A stretch of 64,000 bases of DNA from Roridomyces roridus (GCA_029378245.1 JARKIF010000101.1:1-64000); one strand, 5' to 3'. Counted from the first letter of the stretch, positions 38,420 through 50,663 are shown. The notes: generated by a model from the letters alone, not told the origin. Made by a program: numbers and translations.

Positions 38420-38854
38420 TTGATTCAGTGCCAGAACCTATACAAAAGACGCATAGACCTCCATCCCTGCCGAAAAGATATGATTCAAGTTTCCGCTCTT
38501 CAAATTTTGCCTTGCCATGAACACGAGTATGTATAGATGTGTCTTCCGGGAATGCGATAAAAAAAAAGTCGCGCCGCACTGAGCGAGGCATGAAGATGGA
38601 TGAGAGAGAATGAGAGACGCAGAGAACGTCGCGGCACGTGACACCATGTCATTGATCCGATCACATATCAAATCTGACTCCCTTTGCTCTTGACCACGAA
38701 CATGGTTCGGCTCTCAAGCCTTGCTCAAACCCCAGCGGGAGCTTTCCCCGGGCGAAGACGATCTGAAAATTCCCCTGGCTGATATCGGGTTTTGCAGAGG
38801 CCGAAATGGCAGATAAAATGTTTATTTCGACGGCTTGAATGTACGTCTATTCAC
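38420..38854. other. Intergenic, no gene seen
   Basis: About 430 bp with no coding signal. An A run of 11 lies at 38559-38569 and a CACGTG word at 38635-38640. Confidence 0.4.
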
Positions 38855-38863
38855 TATAAAATA
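38855..38863 (+). promoter_or_regulatory. TATA box of the phosphatase gene
   Basis: TATAAAATA lies 44 nt before the ATG at 38899, a usual distance for fungal TATA promoters with a short leader. Confidence 0.5.
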
Positions 38864-38898
38864 CCCAAACCCCGACTGTCTAGAACTTCACCACTGTC

Positions 38899-39759
38899 AT
38901 GTTCGACACCTCTGCATCCTCTTCGCTTGCGAACTTCTCGAAATTCAACCCCCTCGCGTCTCTCCACGCGGGCATGGGCACCATCGTGACGAGCGAAATC
39001 ACTCCCCGGGTCTTCATCGCCGACTGGTTCGTAGCGCAAAACTGGGACGCCCTCAACGCGCTCGGCATCACACACGTGGTGAGCGTCTGCGAAATCCCGC
39101 CGCTCATCAGCAGCAGGATCGCGCACATGCATGTGTGCATCGTAGATCTTCCCATTGCCGATATCTCGGACCACTTTGAGAAGACGACCAAGTTTATGCG
39201 GGATGCGCTGGCGACGGAGGGGACCAAGATTTTGGTGAGCCCGTGTTTTATCCTCTTCGAGTGCGACTTATTCGGCCGATAGGTACATTGTTTAGGCGGA
39301 CTGAGCCGCAGTGTCTCCGTTGTTTGCGCGTATCTCATCGCTGCGAAGGGACTGACCGCATCCGAAGCTTTGGCCTATGCCAAGGACCGTCGCAGCATCG
39401 CGCACCCTAACATCGGCTTCCGCGCACAACTGCGCAAGTGGGCTCTTGTGCACGGGCTCCCAGATAGTACCGGCGATGATCAAGTCAGTCCCACGATTCC
39501 CCACCTGGGAATCACGAGTCACCTCCCGCAACTTCCCGGTTCTGGACTCCTCCAGCATGGTATTGTGGGAAAGATGGTTGCAGATAGCGTTGGCAGACTT
39601 GCGGGGCACGGCGGGAGCGAGACGGATATCCTCCACATTGCTCGTGTGAAGGCACTGGGGCCAGATTGGGTCCCCGGATCGACGACGACTGTGGTGACGC
39701 ATACGACGTTGAATCCAGACCAATCGGTCAACGTGGATGTTGCGGTGGCTCATGCTTAG
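38899..39759 (+). CDS. Dual-specificity protein phosphatase
   Basis: Two exons (38899-39233; 39282-39759; intron GTGAGC...CGATAG). It removes phosphate from Tyr and Ser/Thr of proteins, probably in the cytosol or nucleus, since no signal peptide or membrane segment is seen. The catalytic loop VHCLGGLSRSVSVV begins exon 2 and matches HCX5RS. The general-acid Asp is probably in VDLPIADISDHF, about 40 residues earlier. ITPRVFIADWFVAQNWDALN is the usual DSP N-terminal strand. The C-terminal 110 residues after KWALVHGLPD are a Ser/Gly/Thr-rich extension without a known domain. All key residues are present. Confidence 0.88.
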
Positions 39760-40083
39760 ATTTGTAAGAGCCAACTCTACCACAATTGACGCTGTTCCTG
39801 ACTGATTCATACAGCATCATTGTAATTTCCATAATCCAGTCCCCCGGCAGTATTCAAACTGCGAGGGAAATTCTACTAATTATATCCAAACATCTACAAC
39901 TCCGCGACGTTGGCGCACCTAACATGCGTGTTGTCCTGTGAACATATACTCTAATTCCTTCTTGCGCCAATAAGGTTTCAGCGGGCCTAATAATACAGAA
40001 AACTTGCGAGAAGCAGCAGGTACGCCACTGCCACCACTGACATTCTTCCGCGAGCGAGTGCCCTTTCCTCACCTCCCACCTTC
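39760..40083. other. Intergenic, no gene seen
   Basis: About 320 bp between the phosphatase stop and the P450 start. Nothing recognisable except a CT-rich leader just before 40084 (CCTTTCCTCACCTCCCACC). Confidence 0.4.
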
Positions 40084-42287
40084 ATGCCGGGTATCCTAGG
40101 TTATTGGCTCGTCGCCACGGGCGTTGGAGCTCCAACCGTAGCATTGATACTGCTTTTCTGCCTGGGACGTGCGGCGAATTGGAGTATCAGAAAAATCCCC
40201 GGCCCGTCCGCACCGTCGTGGACATTTGGTGAGCACTTCCCCCCAGACCCCACCCCCATTCTGAAACGGTTCACAGGAAATATGAAGCAGCTGCTCCTCC
40301 CGAAACAATACGGGGACCATGAATTCAATTGGCAGAGGTCTCATGGAGCCGTATATCGCATCAAAGGGTGCTTCGGAGTAAGTATTCAATCTGGCCTTCA
40401 CTTGCTATCTTTTTCACGGGAGACCAGGAAGACCGACTCATGTTATCCGACTCCGGGGCTCTACAGTCCATCATAGGCAGCACGAAATTTGAACATACGC
40501 CGGTATTTCACAATATGGTCAAGTTGCTTTCCGACGGGGGGAGTCTTTCTGTCGTCAAAGGTGCGTTTTTGCCTCTTTCAGCACGAAATGGAAGCGATAT
40601 TTGGTATAGGTGAACGACATCGCCGGCTTCGTGCGGCTTTGAACCCCAGATTTTCTGCTGCTACGGTCCGTCAGTATGAGCCCACGATGCAAAATGCGGC
40701 GCAGGCAGTGAGTTCCTCCGCCCTTTTTCATGTCCTGAAGTCAATCTAGCGCAGATCACGGAAAATTTGAACGCAATGCTGGATATCGATTCAGGACAAG
40801 AGATTGACATGTACCCGTTACTCGCGACGGCGACTCTTACTGCAATCAGCCAAGGTGCGGACACCACAACTTTCCTCTCAATCCCAGAGCTCAATTTACG
40901 TGGCACAGCGGTCCTGGGTTGTGCGACCGTAGACGCAGAGCTGATCAAGGACTTCGTGCGCAACAACACACGAGCGGCGTGAGCTTCAACTCGACTACCA
41001 CAACCATCGTTGAACAAGTTGCAGCGCCCTTACAGCCGGTCTCACATCCACTTCAATTCTCGCTGATGCCATCGGTGCGCGTCTACCAGAGTGGGTTTGG
41101 GATCTGGCGACACTGCTGCCTCTGGAGGCTTTCAATGTCTTGCGCAAAGTACGGCAACTTGCTAGGAGGATTGGACGTCGAGTCGTACAGGAGAAAAAGA
41201 ACGCGGCTCAGGAGGGTGGCAACGATGTGTTCACACAACTTCGTGAGTATTTACTGCACGTTTTTGATTATGTGCACTCAAATTCAACCCAGTCAGCTCC
41301 GAAGGGTCAAACAAGATGAAACGGGCGTCCTTGACCGAGGAAGACGTGATAGCACAGACCAGTTTGTTCCTCATCGCCGGACAAGAACCAGCAGCGCATA
41401 CTCTGGCTTTCGGGCTTCTCGAACTCGGAAGGAACCTTCAATTTCAAGATCTTCTCCGGCGCGAGGTCCTGTCATTTGGGCTTGCGTACACCGATATGCC
41501 TCTCTTAAACGCCTTCATCAAGGTAAGTCAATATTGCCATTTGACTCTCAACCTTGAACCTGATCTCCTGTTTCGTTGACACAGGAAATCCTCAGACTCT
41601 ACCCGATAAGTCCGCTCATGGAACGCATCACAGTCGAGGACACGATAATCCCACTGGCGGAGTGCATTACTGCCGTTACTGGAGAGCGTGTTTCGCAGAT
41701 CCCAATTCGCCGGGGTCAGATTGTGAATTTGGCGATCGCTTCGTATCAGAGGTAGGCCTGGATCCGGAATGGAAGATGTAATTTGCTGATTGTGCTTCAG
41801 ATTAGAGTCGTTATGGGGTCCGGACGCACATGAGTTCAAGCCTTCGCGATGGCTTGGAGGTGCGGCTTATCAAGGAGGGGGCACGGTTGGCCCGTATGCG
41901 AACCTGTCAGTTTTCATCACTTTCTCTCTCCGGCCTGAGGAAACTTAGTCCTAGACAGGTTGGCTTTTTTCGGGGGCCCGCGTACTTGTCTTGGGTCAGA
42001 GTTCCTTACAACAGTTGAATCAAATCAAATACTCACGAGCATCGAATTCTAGTTGGCGTTTCGCGTGTGTCGCCTTCTTTCTACGGCTTTATTATTCTAT
42101 TGATGAATGAATCTCCAGGACGCTAGAAATGCAGATAATCTTCAGCGAGCTCGTCGCCAACTTTTCGTTTACTCTGCCCGTGGGTGGAGACTCCGCGGGC
42201 GTGCGGGTGCAGGGGTCAACGATTCTCAGGCCTGTGACTTCTACCGACGAGAAGGGTGCGGTGCTTTGCGTTACGAGGGTCTCGTAG
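40084..42287 (+). CDS. Cytochrome P450 monooxygenase
   Basis: A heme-thiolate monooxygenase. MPGILGYWLVATGVGAPTVA, then LILLFCLG, is an N-terminal membrane anchor, and KIPGPSAPSW is the proline-rich hinge. Exons then give DHEFNWQRSHGAVYRIKG, LMLSDSGALQSIIGST and ERHRRLRAALNPRFS (C-helix region). FLIAGQEPAAHTLAF is the I-helix, with AGxE kept but the Thr displaced. EILRLYP holds the ExxR pair, and HEFKPSRW the PERF-like segment. AFFGGPRTCLGSEF holds the heme-binding Cys. A last exon, EMQIIFSELVANFSFTLPV, ends at TAG 42287. At least ten short introns are required and the frames join. The substrate is unknown. GMC and MFS genes lie nearby, but no synthase is present. Confidence 0.82.
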
Positions 42288-42437
42288 GGATGGGCTTTGG
42301 GATTTTTGGCAGAACTACACGTGCTGAGCACGCATTTCGATTAAGGTATTTAATTCTCATCCTATACACCTCGAGAGACAGAAATCCGTATACATATATT
42401 GTACATTCTTCTTAACGACGGAACATTCTTTGACTGT

Positions 42438-43477
42438 TCACCTCCTTTCCCGATACCTCGCAAGCGCCTGAAGAAATTGGAGGTCGAGAAAGACTCCGGC
42501 TGGCAAACGGCCCCACGGAGATGGGTTCAAAATCCGCATTGCCCTGGACGGCGGATCCGCGACGAAGTAATCATACTCCAGTGCGGAGTGTTCGAGCCGT
42601 TCGCTCGACATCCGGCTCAGATCGAACCACCACGAGTTTATGGGGCACAGATCCGGCTCGGGGCTGACCTGGGCGAGGGGTAGAGTCCACGTAAGGCGGT
42701 CACCGACCCAGCGGAGGAGGTCAAAGTCGAATTCGGGGCTCGCTGGGACAGGTGGGGCGGAGAGCATTTGCCATCCGCGGTCCGCGTACTTGCGGCGTCC
42801 CTCCTCTTGGCTGGCGTGCGTGCCGCTGACTTTCAACGCCTGTTTGGTGATGAAGGTCGCCCGTGGGTAGAGCGCGTAGGCGGTAGCGTGCGATATGAGG
42901 TTCATCACGCATGCTAGAAAGCGTCTTGTCAGGCAGCATTCCAAAGAATACTGAGGAGAGACCGACTGGAGTGGAAGCTGAGGATGACTTCCATAGGAGC
43001 CGACTCGGAGAGTATAAGCTGAATCTTTTGATCCTCCTTTTGAAAGTTGAGGATGTCCGCAATGCCCCGAAGAGGGTAACTCGCTGTCCGAGGGAGGAGG
43101 CTCTGAGCAGTAAGAAGCTGCTCGAAGACATCGGGGTCCTGTTGCTCCCGAGGCTGGAAATTATACCCAATCTCCAGAATGAAGTGAATAACAGAGTCCC
43201 CGCAAGTCCTGTTTACGTAAATATCGAGGTCCGAGCCAGGATAAGTCGTTCTGTCGAGGAATTGAAGAGCAACGGATCCAGATATCAAGGCGGATGTTTC
43301 CGCTTGAATCTGTCGGAATCGCACTACTTGCTCATGATCGCCGAGGAAGGGAGACAGGAGGCGGGTGAGGTTGAAGCAGATTTCGTGGACGAGGTCGTGG
43401 ATATGTCGGCAGGTCTGCATCAGTCGGACGAGCTCCCGCGCGGGAAGCTGAGCAAATAATGCGTCGTGGGGACCCAT
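42438..43477 (-). CDS. Nucleotidyltransferase-like protein, copy 2
   Basis: A paralogue of 34743-35959 on the opposite strand. Exon 1 (43477 to about 42965) begins MGPHDALFAQLPARELVRLM and keeps LISGSVALQFLDRTTYPGSD then LDIY, so the GS and DxD residues are retained. The intron GTCGGT...TTCTAG leads to CVMNLISHATAYALYPRATF ... RWVGDRLTWTLPL. After DYFVADPP the C-terminus (SRAMRILNPSPWGRLP) no longer resembles copy 1, and the last exon of copy 1 is missing, so this copy is shortened. Its start lies 151 nt from the divergent F-box gene at 43628. Confidence 0.6.
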
Positions 43478-43627
43478 TCCGAGCTCGCTGGATTCGATGA
43501 GCTTAAAGAAGACGCAATTGCCACGTTCTCTTACAAGAATTGCATGGCTGGCGATTTCTGAGCCATGTTGGTACAGCCGAAGCCGGATATGATCGGCATC
43601 AACCCTGCTTTAGATTTTTCACTCACC

Positions 43628-45025
43628 ATGGAACCATTCGTCGAGCACCTCCACACGAACTACGTGCCCACAGAACCTGAAATCGATCTTATCCACACTC
43701 ATCTGGCTCCGTACGTGGCAGAATTGGCTCGGCTGGAAAGCCTCATCCGCGACTTGAGCGCTCAGCGAGACCGAATCAAAGCCTATGTCGAACCGTATCG
43801 GGCCCTTGCCTCTCAAGGCCGACGCATCCCGCAGGAGCTGCTCGAACAAATCTTTCTCGACTGTCTCCCCGAGCACAGGAACGCCGCTATGAGCCCGACC
43901 GAGGCGCCCCTCCTCCTCGGCCACGTGTGCAGCGAATGGCGCTCGATCGCGTTTGGCTTTCCCCAGCTGTGGGCTCGCCTGCACGTATCGTCTGAATTCA
44001 TGTCACCGTCAATGATGGAGGAGCTTCAAACTTGGCTGGCGCGATCGGCCAACTCCCCTCTTACGATTTCGCTGCAATGTGCTCCGGAATGGGAGGATGT
44101 GGATGACATGGACTCCCCTCCATTTTCCCTCGCCCGCATCCTCTGGAAGCTGACCGACGTCTCAGAGCGTTGGAAAAGCATTCGGATTCACGGCATTTCT
44201 GTGAGGGAATGGTACCGGCATCTCGGTCCAGAGCTGAGTATCGACGCACATCTACTGCGCGATATCGAGATCACTTTCGATGGAGATGACTGGGACTCAT
44301 GGGACCTAGCACACCGGCTCCTTACATCGTCCATCATGAATGGAAGCACGCCGCATTCCGTTTCCATACATGCTCGTTATCCATGGAGGTTCGTTCCGCG
44401 GGAAGCAATCTCTTGCGCTCATCTGTCGCACCTCACTCTTGCTTTCCTTCCTACCATGGCCGGAGTTCCCGATCATCGACACTTCAACGTGAAATGGGCC
44501 TTTGAACTTCTAGACAGATGTTCTCGCCTGGAATCACTCAAAATACACCTCTACGACTCTCGTATCGATCTCGAGGACGTAGCATTTGAAATTCACCTCC
44601 CTCTCATGAGGTCTTTCGTCGTCCTTGACGGCTCCCTTGTCCTTTCCGCGATCCTTGCCGATTTCTTGGAATCATTGACCATGCCCAACTTGTCTGAGCT
44701 TCAGCTCCCAAAACCCCTTAAGAGCTGGAAATATGACAGCTCTCACCGCGCGGCATTGCGTCCTTCCTTCTTCCATCGCCTGGCAGAAAAATCGCCACTC
44801 ATCAGCAAAGTACGCATACCAATGCCGTATTTTACGGAGCAGGCCCTCTCAGAAAACCTGGGTCAATTGACCTTGCTCACCGCGTTCCGCACATGCAATG
44901 CGATCTGTTTCGCACCGACAGTCACTCGACATCTCCTCGAGTCATTCGTTTCGGTAGCCCCGCAACAGCTTCTTTCCGAGCTCGTGGAACTCATCCTGGA
45001 GAATGAAGTCGACGATGTTGACTGA
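43628..45025 (+). CDS. F-box protein with C-terminal frameshift
   Basis: A long single-exon frame. The ATG at 43628 matches the paralogue start (MEPFVEHLHTNYVPTEPEID against MGSLIQHFHTNYVPTEPEIE); the frame is open from 43565. A coiled-coil-like segment (LARLESLIRDLSAQRDRIKA) precedes the F-box core RRIPQELLEQIFLDCLPEHR, and APLLLGHVCSEWRSIAFGFP then LWARLHV is the usual continuation. Leucine-rich segments follow. The frame stops after ELVELILENEVDDVD, whereas homology to the paralogue continues in another frame to 45236 (DFWTLLREATLCRLTIRRVE ... PSPWAGVQK). So the last 70 or so residues appear lost through a 1-2 nt change near 45010-45025. It probably binds Skp1 in an SCF ligase. Confidence 0.7.
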   Translation: MEPFVEHLHTNYVPTEPEIDLIHTHLAPYVAELARLESLIRDLSAQRDRIKAYVEPYRALASQGRRIPQELLEQIFLDCLPEHRNAAMSPTEAPLLLGHVCSEWRSIAFGFPQLWARLHVSSEFMSPSMMEELQTWLARSANSPLTISLQCAPEWEDVDDMDSPPFSLARILWKLTDVSERWKSIRIHGISVREWYRHLGPELSIDAHLLRDIEITFDGDDWDSWDLAHRLLTSSIMNGSTPHSVSIHARYPWRFVPREAISCAHLSHLTLAFLPTMAGVPDHRHFNVKWAFELLDRCSRLESLKIHLYDSRIDLEDVAFEIHLPLMRSFVVLDGSLVLSAILADFLESLTMPNLSELQLPKPLKSWKYDSSHRAALRPSFFHRLAEKSPLISKVRIPMPYFTEQALSENLGQLTLLTAFRTCNAICFAPTVTRHLLESFVSVAPQQLLSELVELILENEVDDVD

Positions 45026-45236
45026 CTTCTGGACGTTGCTTCGCGAGGCGACACTTTGCCGACTGACGATTCGACGTGTGGAAATTGGGTTCAAAAATCT
45101 ACCTCGTAGGCCGGACGTGGATTTACAGACAGACATTACTGGGTTTCGTGCTCGTGGAGTCGTTGTAACGGTCAATTTCGAGCCGGCGAATCCTGTTCCG
45201 GGTCCACCGTCTCCTTGGGCGGGAGTTCAGAAATGA

Positions 45237-45766
45237 CTTGTGAGTAAGTCATGCCGATAATTTTTCACGGTGCTTCTTACTGTCCTATCAAGGGGGCGAC
45301 TCGCCGGACAACTCCTCAGCAATTCCTCCTACGTATTTAGAACTTGGAGCTACAAAGATTTGACTGTGATACGACGATGATCTTTACCCATCCAACTCGA
45401 ACTCCATTAGCTACTGCTGTACATGGCAACATGCACCTGAGAATTCAAAAGTGACGAGTCAACGCCCAACCCATTGAAAAACTTCAATTTCGCCGTTGCG
45501 TTGAACTTGGGACTTATTTGTTCAAGATACCTAGATCCTTCCCATGGCCAAGTGGTAAAAAAAGTAGATGGAATTAGCCAAGGGTCACTTCCCGTGCCAA
45601 CTTTTCCTGTTTCTTGCGATGACTAATAGCATGATAATGGATGCCATGTTCGGGCATATCGGCGATGTTGAACTCGGATATTCGGTGATTCATAGTGCAA
45701 AGTCCTTGGTGGTACATTGTGGGCGAGCTCATAAATAATAAGATACATCCAACACTTAGTTCACAC
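45237..45766. other. Intergenic, no gene seen
   Basis: About 530 bp between the convergent F-box and MFS genes. AT-rich, no coding signal. Confidence 0.4.
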
Positions 45767-45879
45767 CTAGGCCTCATCCCGGACCCCATCCATCCCCTTC
45801 TCGTCGAGAAGCTCCCCCTCCAGAAGCGCATAATTCTCATCCACCGTTGTCCCCATCGGCACCTCCTTCAAAAACAAAC

Positions 45880-48176
45880 TCAATAGAAGACCAACCCCGA
45901 AATCCCGACCATTTTCTGCCACACCGCACTCATACTCTTCGCAAACGCAGCTTGCACCGCGGTTTTGAGCGGCCCTTCCAGCTGGCGGATGGCTGGGATG
46001 GCGGCGTAGGCGATTTCAAACCCGGGTGGGAATTGCGCGACAAAGGCTGCGGGGAGATCCTTTTCCAGTCTGTTCTGCAGGATTGTACTCGAGATGGTGA
46101 TTCCCCAAGTCTGGTACACGCGGAATGTTAATCGAAGGGGTGCAGACTTTTGAGCAGAAGAACTACTATACCTGCGCAAAAGCCCTCGTGAATGCGAACA
46201 GTGCATTTGCACTCGCTGCGCGGTGAGTAGGGAGTGGCGCCAGGATCGGGAAAATCGGGCCCACAAACTGAAGGTTGTCAACACCCAACAGATCTCATTC
46301 CAAGCTCTTACTCACGATAAGCCCGACACCAACGGCTCCCACAATTTGGTAGCCAACCCACTTGGCTACTGGTGTGTCGTTTGAATAGGTGCTGACGAGC
46401 CCGAATCCGACGATCATGGCGGTCCAACCGATCCAGTTGACAGGGCGGTACTTGCCCGAGGCCGAGATGACGATGCCGGCGACCAGGGAGGCGGGCGCTG
46501 TGATTAGACTCCCCGGGAGAAAGTCTACAGACGATCGAATGGGAGACGCGCCGAAGCACGCTTGAAAGAAAACTGGGAGGTAGTATATCAATGCTGGGAT
46601 TGTAAGTGAGATTTTCGCGCGTTTGACATTGAACAACAGGGCACACAGATACTGGTAATCCCATGAACAGCGGTCGTCAGTAGGCTAGTTATACAAGTCG
46701 TGTTACCGCCGAATAGCACTCGAGTAGGGGCACATACCCCAGGAGAGACGTCCAATTCCCGACAATATCAGGCGGTATTGTGGGCAAAGTCGGTACATTG
46801 GCTTCATAGAAGCCAGCGGCAACGAGGAGAAAAAGCCCCATGATGAGAGGGCATAGAACTTGCGCAGATGACCAAGGGTATCGGATACCGGCCCAGGTTA
46901 AACCAAGAATAGCGAACGCGGTTCCAAGAAAGATGATGAAGCTACCTCTGCGGGAAGTCAGATCTTTGTGAACCCGAAAATATGTGAAACACTCACATCC
47001 AATCCACCTTTACTATCTTGCGCCGCACAGAACCTGTGGGTGCTCGAACCAAAAGGAATAGGGCGACCAGAGTGAATGCAATAGCACAAAGCGGTAAGTT
47101 GAGGACTGAGTCAAATTAGTCGGAGATAAATCAAAGGGACCCGACTCACAAAACAGCCACCGCCACGCATTCAATCCGCGGGACGAGAGCGCGCCGCCCT
47201 GGGAAAGCAGGGTCAGATGCCCGACAAAGTACAACGAAGACATGTTTTCACAATTGGAGGCCCAATGAACTGCAAATGGAGTATTAACAGAGTTCGATGA
47301 GGAGGTGCAACTCGGATCTTACAGAAGCTAAGCACCAGACTAGGCCCAGGAGGCCTTGATATATTCCACGCTCTGCGAGCGGGACCAAATCTGTTGTGAT
47401 TATCCTTGCCAGGGCCAATATTCCCCCGCCACCGATTCCTAACCGTTGTTGATCTTCAAGTTCAACAGCCGGAAAGACACATGCTCACCTTGAATGCCTG
47501 CGAACCGACATATGAACTCTTTGCAATTCAAATTCAAAAGCCCACGCACTGCGACCTGTTATCATCATCGACTTAAAACATACAGTCAATCAGCTATTTC
47601 ACGTGCCGGAAAGCCAGCATACCATATTCTGCGCTGCCCCGGCCAACGTGCTTCCAATTGCGAAGAAGACAATGCTGGCCAACATGACTGGTTTCCTTTT
47701 TAGACGCAGTGAGCCTTATAGGAGGGCTGAAAACTGGAGACGGACCTTCCGAATACATCCGCGAGATTACCGCTCAGTGGAATGAACGCAGTACTAGCCA
47801 GTGCGTAGGCAGAGCCCACCTAAAACCCCGCAGCCCCGGCTAAGTTTCTTTATCTGATACCACACGGCGAGGACCGTACCCAAATATAATCTCCCCTCCT
47901 ATCGTCCAAGGCGTTTGCAATGGTGGGCAGTGCTGTACCGATGGCCGTTAGGTCCAAGTCGCTCAGAATGTCCGAAAGCATGAGCGCGATGAGGCAGAGC
48001 CAGAAAGCTTTGCTCTTGCGAGGGCGCGTCAGAGGTTTCGTAGGCACCAGAGAAATTCTTGATGCTGCAGGGACTGGGATGGAGGGAAGCGGTCTGGGTC
48101 GTTTGAAGTCCGAGACACGCAGAGGCTCGAAATCCCCAGTCAATAGCGCGTCAGTGCTGAGGGTGGCCGTGTGCAT
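45880..48176 (-). CDS. MFS transporter (DHA-type) with frameshifted C-terminus
   Basis: A multi-exon membrane transporter. The ATG at 48176 starts a long cytosolic N-terminus. FWLCLIALMLSDILSDLDLT then AIGTALPTIANAL is helix 1. Later exons give GSAYALASTAFIPLSGNLAD (helix 2 and the motif A region), KPVMLASIVFFAIGSTLAGA (helix 3), GIGGGGILALARIIT, GLNAWRWLF, SFIIFLGTAFAILGLTWAGI, CPLIMGLFLLVAAGFYEANV, ALIYYLPVFFQACFGASPIR and KWVGYQIVGAVGVGLI. The last exon has AAIPAIRQLEGPLKTAVQAA. The frame now stops at 45880. One base missing from the C run at 45895-45898 would restore the homologous ending LLSLFLKEVPMGTTVDENYA down to 45767. The gene is probably a drug or metabolite exporter; its substrate is unknown. 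Confidence 0.7.
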
Positions 48177-48230
48177 TGTAAGAACGAGAAGGACGGGTAG
48201 GAGATCTGGTGGTTTACGAGCATAGGCCAA

Positions 48231-48763
48231 GTATCAGTATAAGTAGGCCGTGGAATGACCCGGGTAATGATCGTCACGGCCCACCTGCGGGTATGTATCT
48301 GCGCGATGGCGGGTATGGTCTGGCAGCGGCTCGTCGGCGGGTAACCCGGGGCCCGTGGTACCCGCGGTGGATTTTTGAGCTGTTGGTGAGTTTATTAGCT
48401 GCTGAAACCATCATCCAGTACTGAAATATGCCTACAGGCTACAGGATGCATAAATGAGCCTGCAACCGACGGGAAGTGCACACAATTAACTCTCGAGTTT
48501 AATCAACCACCGGTGTCGGCAACCCACCGGCCAAGGTGCAAAGGCATTAGTATCGCTAGAATTGAGACCTGTCAACGCGGACGCAAGAGCGCGAGCGAGA
48601 ATCCTTCAAGCAGTCGAAAGCAGAGGCCCGAGGGGATTCTATTTGGCGGTACATTCCAGTTTTCGTGATGAACGTGAAGGACAAGGAGGAAACGGATCAC
48701 AAGTCCGACCTCGCTTTGATGAATGATGATCGATGATCCGCAAGCAACTTGCACCGACACTCC
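48231..48763. other. Intergenic, no gene seen
   Basis: About 530 bp between the divergent MFS gene and the F-box pseudogene. No coding signal. Confidence 0.4.
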
Positions 48764-50307
48764 ATGGGATCGCTCATCCAGCACTTCCACACCAACTACG
48801 TGCCCACAGAACCTGAGATCGAACTTATCCACGCTCATCTAGCTGCGTACGAGGCAGAATTGGCTCGACTGGAAAGGAGTCATCCGCGACTTGAGTGCCG
48901 CGAGACCGAGTCAAAGCCTGCATCGACCCGTATCGAGCTCTTGCCTCCCAAGGCCGTCGCATCCCGCAGGAATTGCTCCAAAAAATCTTTCTCGACTGCC
49001 TTCCCGAGCATAGGAGTGCTGCCGTGAGCCCGACCGAGGCACCCCTCCTGCTCGGCCGCGTGTGCAGCGAATGGCGCTCGATCGCGTTTGCTCTCCCGGA
49101 GCTGTGGGCCAGTATGCACGTATCATCCAAATTCATTTTGTCTTCGAACCTACCGGAGCTTCGGGCATGGCTAGCCCGCTCAGCCAGCTGTCCGCTGACG
49201 CTCTCACTGCGGTGTGGCGGGTGGAATGAGCATGAGATACTCGCCGTCTTTAACAGTGTCTCGGAACGCTGGAAAACACTTCAAATTGGAAAATAACGGC
49301 GGAGGATTTCATATCTAACATGGGCTCAACTACCGCGCTATTTTTGCGCGACATCGAGGTGAACCTCGGCAAAGACGACAGTCGCTGGTGGGAGGATGAC
49401 GCCGGAACACAGCTCAGCCGCTTCCTGGTGTCTCCCATATTCAAAGGATCCCATCTTCGTACCATCATCATTTCCACTCCCTCTCCCGGTGCGTTGGTGA
49501 CACCAGAGCCGTCTGGGTGGGATCACCTGTTGAATCTCACACTTGCTTTCCCGGATCACAATGCGCTACCATTCGACCCTTCGCGCACGACGGAGATATT
49601 AACAGTCAATGCCGCGCTGCGTCTTCTCGGAGCCTGCCCTCGTCTACTGTCAGTGCGCGTGCAGCTTCTCACCAATAATCAGCCTTCGTACCCAGAGACA
49701 ATCGTTCTACCCCAGTTAGAATCACTCGTCATTCTCGATGACTCCATCGTCGCGGCCCCGCTGCTTTCCTATCTTCTTGATCATTTGAACCTGCCCACAT
49801 TGGTGGATCTCCATCTGCCATACCAACGGAACCAACGCTTCACGGGCTTCCCAATAAGTGGCCCCGAGTACTCACTCCCTGGTTCCACCATCCAAACCCT
49901 GGCAGCCAGATCGCCGCACACCTTTATCCTACTTTAGCGAAGAATCCTTGAGGGAGATCTTCCGCGGATTTCCCAGCCTTGTCACGCTACGCAGCACGCA
50001 GGAGTCTCCCTTTGCGTCCGTCGGCACCCTCCATATCTTTCGCGTCCTCTCCGAGACTGTCCATTGTCCTGAGCTCGCAGAGCTCATTCTCGAGGACGAG
50101 ATACCAAAGGGCAATGATTTTTGTACCGCTCTACGTGATGCGGTGCTTCATCGTAGGGCATTTCGGCGTGTGGAGGTCCAACATCTCGACCCGGCCTTTG
50201 GGTCTCAACTCGCGCTTGAGGAAATTCGCGCTCGTGGTATCGAGGTGGGCGTTAGATATTGTCCAGTCCAGCGTCGTGGATCTCCTTGGGATGGTATCGA
50301 GCGGTAG
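48764..50307 (+). pseudogene. F-box pseudogene, paralogue of 43628
   Basis: Homologous over its whole length to the gene at 43628 but in at least four frame segments. 48764-48880 gives MGSLIQHFHTNYVPTEPEIE. 48895-49296 gives RRIPQELLQKIFLDCLPEHR, APLLLGRVCSEWRSIAFALP and a stop after KTLQIGK. 49320-49937 gives MGSTTALFLRDIEVNLGKDD onward. 49925-50307 gives YFSEESLREIFRGFPSLVTL ... SPWDGIER. The breaks lie near 48885, 49297 and 49920. This copy keeps the C-terminal block that is out of frame in the other copy. Confidence 0.8.
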
Positions 50308-50663
50308 ATAGGTGAAAAGGTTGGGAACTTGATGTTTGGGCGGGCGTTGAGCTGTAGGTGAGTCATGCAGAAATTCCCATTTCTTGGAGGCATTGCTTAC
50401 TTCTATTGTTCCAAGGGCGTCGATTCATATCTTGAACTGAACTTGTAAACTGTAAAACTCTGTATGGTGTGAGTTAGATATTGTACGGGCAAGAGTTCTC
50501 GTGGGTCTTGTGGATCCTCTGGGTGCTATCGAGCGGCAGTTAGGTCTTGGAATTTCTTGGTGTAAATGTGTGATACTTATGTTTTCTGTCCACCACGCTC
50601 TGAAATTCGATTCGCGCGGATTTATGAGAGTGCGAAATAAAAGACTACATATTCTTCTTACAA
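50308..50663. other. Convergent intergenic region, no gene seen
   Basis: About 355 bp between the ends of the F-box and GMC pseudogenes. A partial echo of the F-box 3' end (CGGGTCTTGTGGATCCTCTG against GTCGTGGATCTCCTTGG, followed by GGTGCTATCGAGCGG) at 50500-50535 suggests a small duplicated piece. Confidence 0.4.
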
